From the NCBI GenBank assembly GCA_964542895.1, contig CAZIWT010000121.1, positions 1-11,120 on the forward strand: 11,120 nt of DNA, given 5' to 3'. The notes under the pieces are model-generated. The model was not told where the DNA came from and made no database searches. It worked only from the letters and a program-made list of their open reading frames with translations. The DNA comes from Zymogenus sp964542895 (GTDB taxonomy: Bacteria > Desulfobacterota > Zymogenia > Zymogenales > Zymogenaceae). Positions 1 to 6,332 of this stretch are shown in pieces (the first letter of the stretch is position 1; every line of letters starts with the position of its first letter). Position numbers and translations under genes: made by a program.

Positions 1-5
1 AAGTT

Positions 6-27
6 AAGAGAATATATATAATCTCTT
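6..27. other. AT-rich inverted repeat at window edge
   Basis: The arms AAGAGA (6-11) and TCTCTT (22-27) are perfect complements. The ATATATATAA between them can extend the pairing. It lies about 120 bp past the stop of the leftmost gene. It has no T-tract on the minus-strand exit side, so a rho-independent terminator is not supported. The remainder of 1-145 is AT-rich apart from a C-rich run next to the gene, and I see no gene or RNA in it. Confidence 0.3.
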
Positions 28-145
28 TACTTCAATAGATTTGCTAATATCTTATCCTATTATTATCGATTGTTAAAATTTCACACAACAAGAAACACTT
101 GAGAACTGAAACCAAAATGTAAAGTTAAATCATCCCCCCCTACTC

Positions 146-658
146 CTACTCCCCCGGGTACCTCAGCTCTTCCGGCAGGATGGTCAGCTTATCCGTCCCG
201 GTGTACTCGTTGTAGTTGTAGACCGCTATCACTTCACCGGACTCCGGGGCTTCCTTGTTAAGGTAGGCGATGTTGTAAACCGAGGAGTTGAAGAAGTATT
301 TGTTGGAGAGGTAGAGATTCAGCTTTTCTATCTCGGCGTCGGTGACTTCCGGCTTCACCCCGACGTTGATGTGTGTCATCGACTCCTCGATTACGGTGAA
401 CTCGGTGAGGTCTTTAAGGTCGGGGATAGGAGTGACCGATTCGGGTATTTTGGGCTCCTCGGTTTTCTCTTCGCCATTGAATATCTCGAAATCGAAGTTC
501 TTTTCGAGCACCTTGTTGAAGAGCACTATCGACGCTACGACCAGTCCCACGAAGATAAGGACCACCACCAGACAACCCACACAAAAAGATCGATTCCGGG
601 AGCTTCTCCCGTCCGGCTCCATCGGCTCTATAGGCTGTTTAATTTCCGTTCCTTTCAT
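146..658 (-). CDS. Hypothetical single-span membrane protein with extracytoplasmic C-terminal domain
   Basis: I do not recognise the family. The protein is 170 aa from ATG at 658. A basic, polar N-terminus (residues about 1-25, with RSSRNR) precedes one strongly hydrophobic span, about 27-47 (VGCLVVVLIFVGLVVASIVL). A charged, proline-containing linker follows (about 60-80, EEKTEEPKIPE), then a roughly 90-residue soluble domain ending in YNYNEYTGTDKLTILPEEL. The positive-inside rule predicts N-in, with the C-terminal domain outside the cytoplasm. The start is firm: GGGAGG lies six bases upstream of ATG, and that ATG shares its A with the TGA stop of the upstream TPR gene (TGATG), which implies translational coupling. 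A TTG one codon earlier is possible but worse placed. The pairing suggests a joint envelope role with the exported TPR protein, but nothing more specific can be claimed. Confidence 0.75.
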   Translation of the reverse strand: MKGTEIKQPIEPMEPDGRSSRNRSFCVGCLVVVLIFVGLVVASIVLFNKVLEKNFDFEIFNGEEKTEEPKIPESVTPIPDLKDLTEFTVIEESMTHINVGVKPEVTDAEIEKLNLYLSNKYFFNSSVYNIAYLNKEAPESGEVIAVYNYNEYTGTDKLTILPEELRYPGE

Positions 659-1323
659 CAATTACCTCCCAGTCTCTCGTAGCTCGGGTTTAAGGAGTGG
701 GCCTTTCCAAACGCCTCTTCCGCCTCTTTGTCCCTCTCGAGAGACCAGAGGATTTTGTAGTGGGCGTAGTGGCAGCCGGCGCAATTCGGGTTTGTCTCGA
801 TCGACTTTTTGATATCGGTCAGCGCCTTGACGCTGTTCCCCTTGATGAAGTGGGCGGTGGCGCGGTTTGCGTACGCCACGTAGTTTTTCGAGTCGAGCTT
901 TATGACCATGTCGAAATCGGCGATCGCATCGTCCAATTTCTTCATTGCAAGCCGGAGCAGGCCCCTCTCCAGATAGGCATCCTTGAATTTAGGCTTAAGC
1001 TCGATCGCCTTTGTGTAGTCCTCGAGCGCCTTGTCGAACTTCTTGAGATAGGATAGCGCGATACCGCGGCTGAAGTAGGCGTCGTAGATGTCGGGATTTG
1101 TGGTGTTCCCCTCGATGACGAAGGAGTAGAGGGAAACCGCCTCCGCGTATCTACCCTCGTCCATCATCTCCTGCGCCTTGTCCCAGACGCTCTTCCCGGT
1201 CTCCTCGGAGACGGCCGCCTTCCCCATAAGCGCGAAGGTCGCTACGGCCAAAAGAATTAGTAATCTCTTTGGAAACACGCTCTTTAAAAACACGCTTCTC
1301 AAAAACACGCTTCTCAAAAACAC
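658..1323 (-). CDS. Exported TPR-repeat protein
   Basis: The protein is 221 aa and built from about five tetratricopeptide repeats (roughly residues 44-73, 80-111, 114-145, 148-179 and 182-213). Typical signatures are visible, such as AYFSRGIALSYLKKFDKAL and the A-x-x-x-x-x-A-I-x-L-x-P ends. TPRs are helical scaffolds for protein-protein contacts, so no enzymatic role is implied. A hydrophobic stretch (about 20-36, RLLILLAVATFALMG) with alanines after it reads as a signal peptide, so the protein probably acts outside the cytoplasm. The start is GTG at 1323, with GAGAGG eight bases upstream. In-frame GTGs at 1308, 1293 and 1278 lie in a 15-bp tandem repeat that encodes FLRSV units ahead of the signal peptide, and any of them could be an alternative start. 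A CAGCH motif (181-185) matches the CxxCH haem c attachment pattern but may be chance. The next gene overlaps the stop by one base. Confidence 0.85.
   Translation of the reverse strand: MFLRSVFLRSVFLKSVFPKRLLILLAVATFALMGKAAVSEETGKSVWDKAQEMMDEGRYAEAVSLYSFVIEGNTTNPDIYDAYFSRGIALSYLKKFDKALEDYTKAIELKPKFKDAYLERGLLRLAMKKLDDAIADFDMVIKLDSKNYVAYANRATAHFIKGNSVKALTDIKKSIETNPNCAGCHYAHYKILWSLERDKEAEEAFGKAHSLNPSYERLGGN
1263..1322 (-). repeat. 15-bp tandem repeat inside the TPR gene start
   Basis: Plus-strand units of AAAAACACGCTTCTC type recur about three to four times at exactly 15-bp spacing, and the innermost copy is diverged (GGAAACACGCTCTTT). On the coding strand each unit reads as five residues (V-F-L-R/K-S) starting with GTG. 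The repeat therefore lengthens the basic/hydrophobic region before the signal peptide without shifting frame, and supplies several in-frame GTG codons. Confidence 0.85.
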
Positions 1324-1541
1324 GATATGAACCTCTCGTCTGAGTCGTTATAAATCTGTATTTAAAGCCCGGTTTCCTTTTAACACAACAGGGGGTGAAA
1401 AATCAAGTTAAAACAATATTAAAGGTACAGGGGAAAATAGTGATGCGAAGCCGGATTGACCACAGATATAATTACCACGGTAGGGCAAAGCCGAAGAATC
1501 GGAACCGGGCATCCGCTTATAAGGCTCACAGAGGGCAAAAC

Positions 1542-1590
1542 GGGTTGCGGGTTGCAGGTTGCGGGTTGCAGGTTGCGGGTTGCAGGTTGG
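1542..1590. repeat. 7-bp tandem repeat, seven units
   Basis: The units are GGGTTGC, GGGTTGC, AGGTTGC, GGGTTGC, AGGTTGC, GGGTTGC and AGGTTGG. The G and A versions alternate after the first unit, giving a 14-bp higher-order period. It resembles the short tandemly repeated repetitive (STRR) heptamers described from cyanobacteria and other bacteria. It is intergenic. Confidence 0.95.
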
Positions 1591-1652
1591 ATATTACAAC
1601 AACGACGGCTTCCATATGCGGCCATAGGGGGGGCACAAATTGTTATAATATC

Positions 1653-1707
1653 AAGTATGGCAAGTATAGCAACTATGGCCAAGCACGGCAACTATGGCAA
1701 GTGTGGA
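1653..1707. repeat. Degenerate 9-bp tandem repeat, six units
   Basis: The units are AAGTATGGC, AAGTATAGC, AACTATGGCC, AAGCACGGC, AACTATGGC and AAGTGTGGA. The third has one extra C. Two further diverged units, AAGTATGGCC and AATCATGGCC, sit at 1869-1888. Each group lies just before a copy of the larger duplicated block. Confidence 0.8.
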
Positions 1708-1731
1708 GAGTGTGTCTGTCATTTGCGGAGA

Positions 1732-1967
1732 TCGAGGGGAATTGGAGGATTTGGGCTTGGGAACGGCAAAAAGTCGTTATTGCCACGGGGGGCAACAAAT
1801 CAATGGACATCGGGGGACCTGAAATCCATAAGCAGCGGGATAGTGGAAAAATCGTAGATTGTTTTAACAAGTATGGCCAATCATGGCCGTAATCTGTTGT
1901 GGTCGAAGGGAATTGGGGGAATTTGGGATTGGGAACAATAACAATAGTGACCATCGGAGGACTGGAA
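1732..1967. repeat. Imperfect direct duplication in the spacer
   Basis: Copy 1 begins at 1732 (TCGAGGGGAATTGGAGG, then ATTTGGGCTTGGGAAC to 1764). Copy 2 begins at 1903 (TCGAAGGGAATTGGGGG, then AATTTGGGATTGGGAAC to 1936). A second matching part, ACATCGGGGGACCTGAAA (from about 1807), corresponds to CCATCGGAGGACTGGAAA (from about 1950). Copy 1 has extra DNA between the two parts, including a small inverted repeat, GGCAA at 1765-1769 with TTGCC at 1780-1784. Each copy is preceded by AAGTATGGC-type units, so the duplicated module is about 170 bp apart. Confidence 0.7.
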
Positions 1968-2006
1968 AGATCAGTGACCGAAAACAGTAACAGGATCTTT
2001 TAAGGG

Positions 2007-2034
2007 TGTTGTCATAGGGAAATTTGGGACAACA
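2007..2034. other. Hairpin downstream of usp
   Basis: TGTTGTC (2007-2013) and GACAACA (2028-2034) form a perfect 7-bp stem around a 14-nt loop, 16 bp past the usp stop. On the transcribed (minus) strand the stem is followed by ACCCTTAAAAG rather than a U-tract. It could be a weak terminator or an mRNA 3'-end stabiliser, but is not a canonical rho-independent terminator. Confidence 0.4.
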
Positions 2035-2050
2035 GCAAAGCTTTTTGGGA

Positions 2051-2482
2051 TCAGGCAACCATCATAACGGGGATGTCCGTACACTCGACGACCTTGACGG
2101 AGATATCGCCGACCAGCACCCTTCGGGGTCCTATCTTGCCGGTCTTCGGCATGATTATGAGATCGACCTTGTTCTTTTTCGCCTTCTCGGTGATCTTCGA
2201 GGCGGGCTCGCCCTCGACGATATCGATGAATACTTTCATCCTGTTGTTGGGAGCGGTCTTCTTGATGGAATAGAGCATCTTGTATCTGTCCTCCTCCAGC
2301 TCCTTTCTCTGCTCTTCCCGCTCCAGCTCCGAGATTTCTTCGGCGGCGTTCAAGGCCTTGGTTCTGATAACATTAAAGAGTATGATTTCGGAATTGTGGA
2401 TCGTTGCAAGCTCATAGGCGATTTGAATCGCGTTTTCGGACTTCTCCTTTGTCTCTATGGGAACCATAATCCTCTTAAACAT
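2051..2482 (-). CDS. Universal stress protein, UspA family
   Basis: The protein is 143 aa, the usual length for a single-domain Usp. It has the N-terminal beta strand MFKRIMVPIE, the second strand SEIILFNVI, the core VDLIIMPKTG and the C-terminal IPVMMVA. Usp proteins are cytoplasmic dimers with an alpha/beta nucleotide-binding fold, often induced by starvation or energy stress. The ATP-binding signature G-2x-G-9x-G(S/T) is degenerate: the first Gly is Pro112, Gly115 and Gly125 are kept nine residues apart, and the Ser/Thr is Asp126. ATP binding may therefore be weak or absent. The start ATG at 2482 has AGGAG eight bases upstream. The gene follows subunit D by 35 bp on the same strand and is probably co-transcribed with the ATPase, which fits a link to energy status (inference). 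Its ribosome-binding site may be masked by a hairpin at 2491-2528. Confidence 0.9.
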   Translation of the reverse strand: MFKRIMVPIETKEKSENAIQIAYELATIHNSEIILFNVIRTKALNAAEEISELEREEQRKELEEDRYKMLYSIKKTAPNNRMKVFIDIVEGEPASKITEKAKKNKVDLIIMPKTGKIGPRRVLVGDISVKVVECTDIPVMMVA

Positions 2483-2490
2483 ATAAACAT

Positions 2491-2528
2491 CTCCTATAAA
2501 GACTTATATATCTATATTTATAGAGGAG
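2491..2528 (-). promoter_or_regulatory. Possible hairpin covering the usp ribosome-binding site
   Basis: On the plus strand CTCCTATAAA (2491-2500) complements TTTATAGAGGAG (2517-2528) apart from a 2-nt bulge, with a 16-nt AT-rich loop. In the mRNA the first arm is the usp Shine-Dalgarno (AGGAG) and the second holds the last codons and stop of subunit D. A ribosome finishing D would open the stem and expose the usp site, which would couple their translation. Confidence 0.4.
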
Positions 2529-3156
2529 GTGCTTTTTCCGCCAGCTTGGCCTTCACTCTCTTCATCTGGAAAAATGCCTCCCTCTCCTTCTCCGCGAGGT
2601 TGTCCTCGAGGAATTTCAGCGTCTCCTCGTACTGGGGGATAAAGATATTTTCAAGGGCGTTCACCCTCTTCTGCGTTTTCTTGAGCTCGATGGCGAGCCT
2701 CCAGACCGCCACCTCCACCTCCGTCAGCTCAACCAACCTCTCCAGCGCCTCCCTGAACCTCGTCGCCGCCTCGTCAACGGAGCTCTCCGTCCCACCCGGG
2801 TAGTAATAGGGTCTCTTTTCCGTCTTGGTGATGTCGATAATGGGGACGACCACCCCCATGATCGTCCTGTCTGTGACCTTAATCGAGATATCCGGCATAA
2901 CGGCCATCGACACCGCCTCCACCTTGTTGACCCCCATCCTCATCAGAGCGCGTCTTAGGGCCCGGTACGCCTTGGAGAGGACCTCCTCCGCATTTTTCCT
3001 CGCACGCCTCACATCCTCGATCATGTGCATTACCTCCATGACGAGGATCTCCCGCTTCTGGTCCAGAAGCTGGTAGCCGTCCTTGGCGAAGTCCAGCTGC
3101 CCCTTGATTTTTATCAGGTTACTCTTTGTCGGTGAAACGTTAAGCTTGTTGGCCAT
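2518..3156 (-). CDS. atpD: V/A-type ATPase subunit D (central rotor shaft)
   Basis: Subunit D is the long antiparallel coiled-coil shaft that turns inside the A3B3 head and, with F, carries torque to the c-ring. This protein is 212 aa, normal for the family. The N-terminal VSPTKSNLIKIKGQLDFAK matches the family's opening helix (V-x-P-T-x-x-x-L-x-x-L/I-K), and a long C-terminal helix (about 130-195, with WRLAIELKKTQKRVNALENI) is the classic second half of the coiled coil, including the conserved K-T-x-x-R-V-N-A-L-E region. I chose ATG at 3156, nine bases after GGAG. A TTG two codons earlier lies too close to it. The gene starts 6 bp after the stop of subunit B, and usp follows. No odd features. 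Confidence 0.97.
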   Translation of the reverse strand: MANKLNVSPTKSNLIKIKGQLDFAKDGYQLLDQKREILVMEVMHMIEDVRRARKNAEEVLSKAYRALRRALMRMGVNKVEAVSMAVMPDISIKVTDRTIMGVVVPIIDITKTEKRPYYYPGGTESSVDEAATRFREALERLVELTEVEVAVWRLAIELKKTQKRVNALENIFIPQYEETLKFLEDNLAEKEREAFFQMKRVKAKLAEKAPPL

Positions 3157-3162
3157 ATCCAA

Positions 3163-4548
3163 TTACTCCAGCGGTGACGGCATATATTTTTCGATCTGCT
3201 CTTCTTTGACCCTCACGAGCTCCGCCCTGGGGAGGATCGAGACGAGCTCCCATCCGAGCTCCAGGCTCTTGAATATAGAGCGGTCTTCGTCCATCCCCTG
3301 GGAGATGAACCTCTTTTCAAACTCCTCGCCGAACTCGAGGTACTTCTTGTCCACCTTGGATAGCTCATCCTCGCCGATGACCGAGGCGAGCATCTCCACC
3401 TGCTTCGTGGTGGCATAGGCGGAGTAGAGCTGGCTTGACAGGTTCATGTGATCCTCCCTCGTCCTTCCCTCCCCTATCCCGTCGTTCATAAGCCTGGAGA
3501 GGGACGGCAGGACGTTGATGGGGGGATAGATCCCCTTCTTGTCGAGGTCCCTAGAGAGGACTATCTGCCCCTCGGTGATGTATCCGGAGAGGTCTGGGAT
3601 CGGGTGGGTGATGTCGTCGTTCGGCATGGTCAAAATCGGGATCTGCGTGATGGAGCCGGCTCTCCCCTTTATCTTTCCCGCCCTCTCGAATATCGACGAG
3701 AGGTCGGAGTAGAGGTAGCCGGGGTACCCCTTCCTGCTGGGGACCTCCCCCTTCGAGGTGGAGATCTCCCTTAAGCTCTCGCAGTAGTTGGTCATGTCGG
3801 TGATCACCACAAGGACATGCATCCCCTTGTCGAAGGCGAGGTACTCGGCCATCGTAAGGGCGCAGCGGGGCGTCACAAGGCGCTCGATGGAGGGGTCGTC
3901 TGCGAGGTTCAAAAACATCACGACGTTTTTCAACGCACCGCTCTCCTGGAAGCTCTTCCTGAAGACGTCCGCCACGTCATGCTTTACCCCCACCGCCGCG
4001 AATACCACGGCGAATTCCTCCTCCTCCCCCAGAATCTTCGCCTGCCTGACGATCTGGGCCGCAAGCTGGTTATGGGGAAGCCCGGAGCCTGAGAATATCG
4101 GGAGCTTCTGCCCGCGAACCAGCGTGTTCATCTGGTCGATGGTCGAGATGCCCGTCTGGATGAAATCGCGGGGATACTCCCTTATTATCGGGTTAATGGG
4201 CGCGCCGTTTATATCCCTGTGTATCGTGGTAATCGGCTCGGCGCCGCCGTCTATCGGGGCGCCCAGTCCGTTGAAGACCCTCCCGAGCATATCGGTGGAT
4301 ACCGGAAGCCTCAACGGCTCACCCAAAAACCTCACCTTGCTCCCGGTGATGCTCAGCCCGCTTGTCCCCTCGAAGACCTCCACCACGGCGAGATTGCTGC
4401 TGATCTCCAGGACCCTTCCGTGAAGCCTGTCACCGTCCGGGGACGTTATCTCCACCATCTCCTCGAATCCCACGTCCTTTATCCCCTCGATGAATATCAG
4501 TGGACCTTTAATTTTATATAGACCTACATATTCTTTTACAACCGCCAT
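3163..4548 (-). CDS. atpB: V/A-type ATPase subunit B (non-catalytic nucleotide-site subunit)
   Basis: Three copies of B alternate with A to form the cytoplasmic/soluble ATPase head. The protein is 461 aa, the usual size. The N-terminal beta-barrel (about 1-75) is followed by the alpha/beta core. The P-loop region is the degenerate form expected of B (LPIFSGSGLPHNQLAAQI, around 150-167), without GxxxxGKT. The conserved PSLSRLMNDGIGEGRTRE segment (about 348-365) includes the Arg of SLSRL (about 352), equivalent to the arginine finger that reaches the catalytic site of A. The C-terminal helical domain (about 370-461) is complete. ATG at 4548 has AAAGGAG eight bases upstream, and a GTG one codon earlier is less well spaced. 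The gene lies 17 bp after A and 6 bp before D, in the standard A-B-D order. Confidence 0.98.
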   Translation of the reverse strand: MAVVKEYVGLYKIKGPLIFIEGIKDVGFEEMVEITSPDGDRLHGRVLEISSNLAVVEVFEGTSGLSITGSKVRFLGEPLRLPVSTDMLGRVFNGLGAPIDGGAEPITTIHRDINGAPINPIIREYPRDFIQTGISTIDQMNTLVRGQKLPIFSGSGLPHNQLAAQIVRQAKILGEEEEFAVVFAAVGVKHDVADVFRKSFQESGALKNVVMFLNLADDPSIERLVTPRCALTMAEYLAFDKGMHVLVVITDMTNYCESLREISTSKGEVPSRKGYPGYLYSDLSSIFERAGKIKGRAGSITQIPILTMPNDDITHPIPDLSGYITEGQIVLSRDLDKKGIYPPINVLPSLSRLMNDGIGEGRTREDHMNLSSQLYSAYATTKQVEMLASVIGEDELSKVDKKYLEFGEEFEKRFISQGMDEDRSIFKSLELGWELVSILPRAELVRVKEEQIEKYMPSPLE

Positions 4549-4565
4549 CACTTCAACTCCTTTGA

Positions 4566-6323
4566 TCAGGAAATGAGTGTATCAAACTCGTCATCAACCT
4601 GTTTGAGTAGTTTTTCAAAATCCTCTATCTTTTCGTTTTCGATCTTTCCCTTCATCCTGTTGAGCTCATTTAATATCGTAAGCTCCCTTATCTTATAGAT
4701 AGGCACTCCCTGATTTATTATGATTTTCGCCCTTTGATAGAAGTGCATAATAAGAATCATCATCTTTATCTGCTTTTTGGGCATACAGTACATGTCGATG
4801 TCATCAAAGGCGCTCTGTTGTAAAAAGGCGTTTTTAATCAGCTTGGCTCCGTCCACCACCAGCTTCTGTTCGTCAGGCAAAGCGTCCTCCCCCACGAGCC
4901 TCACGATCTGCTGCAGCTTGTCGTCGTGGCGCAGGATCTCCATCGCCTCGTTTCTCATCACCTTCCAGTCCCTGTCGCCGTTCTCCCTCCACCACGTCTC
5001 CACCTCGTCCATATATTCGCTGTAGCTTTCCATGTAGTTAATGGCGGGGTAGAATCTGGCCGACGCCAGCTCCTTATCCAGTCCCCAGAAGCACCTGACG
5101 AACCTCTTGGTGTGCTGGGTTACCGGCTCCGAGAAGTCACCCCCCGGGGGCGACACGGCGCCGATGGCGCTTACCGAACCCATCTCCCCCCCCAGGGTCT
5201 CCACACGCCCGGAGCGCTCGTAAAACTCGGCGAGCCGGGTCGCCAGATACGCCGGGAAGCCCTCCTCGGCCGGCATCTCCTCCAGGCGCCCGGAGATCTC
5301 CCTTAACGCCTCCGCCCAGCGGGAGGTGGAGTCCGCCATGATGGCTACGTCGTAGCCCATATCCCGGTAAAACTCCGCCAGAGTGATACCCGTGTAGATG
5401 GAGGCCTCCCTGGCCGCCACCGGCATGTTGGAAGTGTTGGCGATAAGGATAGTCCGCTCCATCAGCGGCTTTCCGGTCCTGGGGTCTTCCAGCTCCGGGA
5501 AATCGACGAGGACTCCGGTCATCTCGTTTCCCCGCTCCCCGCACCCGATATAGACGATTATGTCGGCGTCCGACCACTTGGCGAGGTTGTGCTGGGTTAC
5601 GGTCTTGCCCGTGCCGAATCCCCCCGGGATCGCCGCCGTCCCCCCCTTGGCGATGGGAAAAAAGGTGTCTATAATCCTCTGTCCCGTAATAAGGGGAATG
5701 GACGGCGCGAGTCTCCCGGCATAAGGCCTTCCCACCCTCACGGGCCACCGGTGATACATCTTTACCTTTTCCACCCCCTTCTTCGTATCCACCTCGCATA
5801 TCACATCGTCCAGCGTGTACTCCCCTTCCGGGACGATCTTTTTTACCTTTCCCGACATATGGGGATGCAAAAGGACCTTGTGGGTTACAACGAATCCCTC
5901 CGGGACCGTCCCCAGCACTGCTCCCCCCTTGAGGTCGTCGCCGGCGGAGACGGCAGGCGTAAACTTCCACTTCAGCTCCCTGGAGAGGGGGGCCACCTGT
6001 ACCCCCCGCTCGATGAAATCGCCGGTGGATTTCAATATCGTCTCCAGCGGCCTCTGTACCCCGTCGTAGATGTTACTTATGAGCCCGGGCCCCAGCTCCA
6101 CCGAGAGGGGAAGCCCGGTGCCGAATACCTCCGCCCCGGGTTTTAAGCCGGTTGTCTCCTCGTAGACCTGTATCGTGGCCACGTCCTGCTCGAGCTCGAT
6201 GACCTCCCCGGATATCTTGTCGTCGCCCACCATGACCATCTCCATCATATCGAGCTCCCGCTCGACCCTGGCCTTTACTACCGGACCGCTTATCCAAATA
6301 ACGGTGCCGACCTTGTTTTCCAT
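4566..6323 (-). CDS. atpA: V/A-type ATPase catalytic subunit A
   Basis: A is the catalytic subunit that hydrolyses or makes ATP. The protein is about 585 aa, the normal length. Residue numbers here count from the first of two consecutive ATGs. The N-terminal barrel (about 1-75) precedes the non-homologous bulge region typical of A (about 115-190, with GAVLGTVPEGFVVTHKVLLHP). The Walker A is GGFGTGKT at 235-242, one residue off the common GPFGSGKT. The catalytic Glu is E264 in GCGERGNEM, and Asp332 in VAIMADSTSRW is the Walker B acid. C-terminal helices run about 440-586. Two ATGs lie at 6326 and 6323; the second sits better after AAGGAG, so I start there. The stop is 9 bp past E's and 17 bp before B. 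All key catalytic residues are present, so the enzyme should be active. Confidence 0.98.
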   Translation of the reverse strand: MENKVGTVIWISGPVVKARVERELDMMEMVMVGDDKISGEVIELEQDVATIQVYEETTGLKPGAEVFGTGLPLSVELGPGLISNIYDGVQRPLETILKSTGDFIERGVQVAPLSRELKWKFTPAVSAGDDLKGGAVLGTVPEGFVVTHKVLLHPHMSGKVKKIVPEGEYTLDDVICEVDTKKGVEKVKMYHRWPVRVGRPYAGRLAPSIPLITGQRIIDTFFPIAKGGTAAIPGGFGTGKTVTQHNLAKWSDADIIVYIGCGERGNEMTGVLVDFPELEDPRTGKPLMERTILIANTSNMPVAAREASIYTGITLAEFYRDMGYDVAIMADSTSRWAEALREISGRLEEMPAEEGFPAYLATRLAEFYERSGRVETLGGEMGSVSAIGAVSPPGGDFSEPVTQHTKRFVRCFWGLDKELASARFYPAINYMESYSEYMDEVETWWRENGDRDWKVMRNEAMEILRHDDKLQQIVRLVGEDALPDEQKLVVDGAKLIKNAFLQQSAFDDIDMYCMPKKQIKMMILIMHFYQRAKIIINQGVPIYKIRELTILNELNRMKGKIENEKIEDFEKLLKQVDDEFDTLIS

Positions 6324-6332
6324 CATCTCTCC

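Larger units (their letters stand above)
1324..2050. other. 727-bp non-coding, repeat-rich spacer
   Basis: No open frame here looks like a protein. The frames that exist translate short tandem repeats into low-complexity peptides and have no family resemblance. The stretch holds a 7-bp tandem repeat (1542-1590), a 9-bp tandem repeat (1653-1707), an imperfect duplication (1732-1824 against 1903-1967) and a hairpin next to the usp gene (2007-2034). The last ~60 bp before the TPR gene (1324-1385) contain AT-rich sequence that may hold its promoter, but I could not find a convincing -35/-10 pair. No tRNA, rRNA or CRISPR structure is visible. Confidence 0.7.

Noticed and set aside
1324..1400. Promoter for the TPR gene
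   Set aside because: TATAAC and TAAATA occur at plausible distances, but no acceptable -35 hexamer lies at 16-18 bp from either.
1395..1892. Plus-strand frames across the repeat-rich spacer
   Set aside because: The peptides are translations of the 7-bp and 9-bp repeats (VAGCGLQVAGCRL and similar). They have no domain resemblance, and the repeats are open in several frames at once.
1653..1967. CRISPR-like array
   Set aside because: The units are only 9 bp, contiguous and degenerate, with no spacers of regular length and no cas genes nearby.
2007..2034. Rho-independent terminator after usp
   Set aside because: The stem is good, but no U-tract follows on the transcribed strand, so it is kept only as a hairpin.
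2024..2803. Long plus-strand frame opposite usp and subunit D
   Set aside because: It is antisense to two well-supported genes and has no recognisable motif or ribosome-binding site.
3788..4423. Plus-strand frame of 211 codons opposite subunit B
   Set aside because: It is an antisense shadow of a highly conserved gene with Ser/Pro/Thr-rich content and no family pattern.
5137..5970. Long minus-strand frame inside subunit A
   Set aside because: It overlaps the clear catalytic subunit in another frame and gives a Gly/Arg-rich low-complexity peptide, as expected for a shadow in GC-rich coding DNA.
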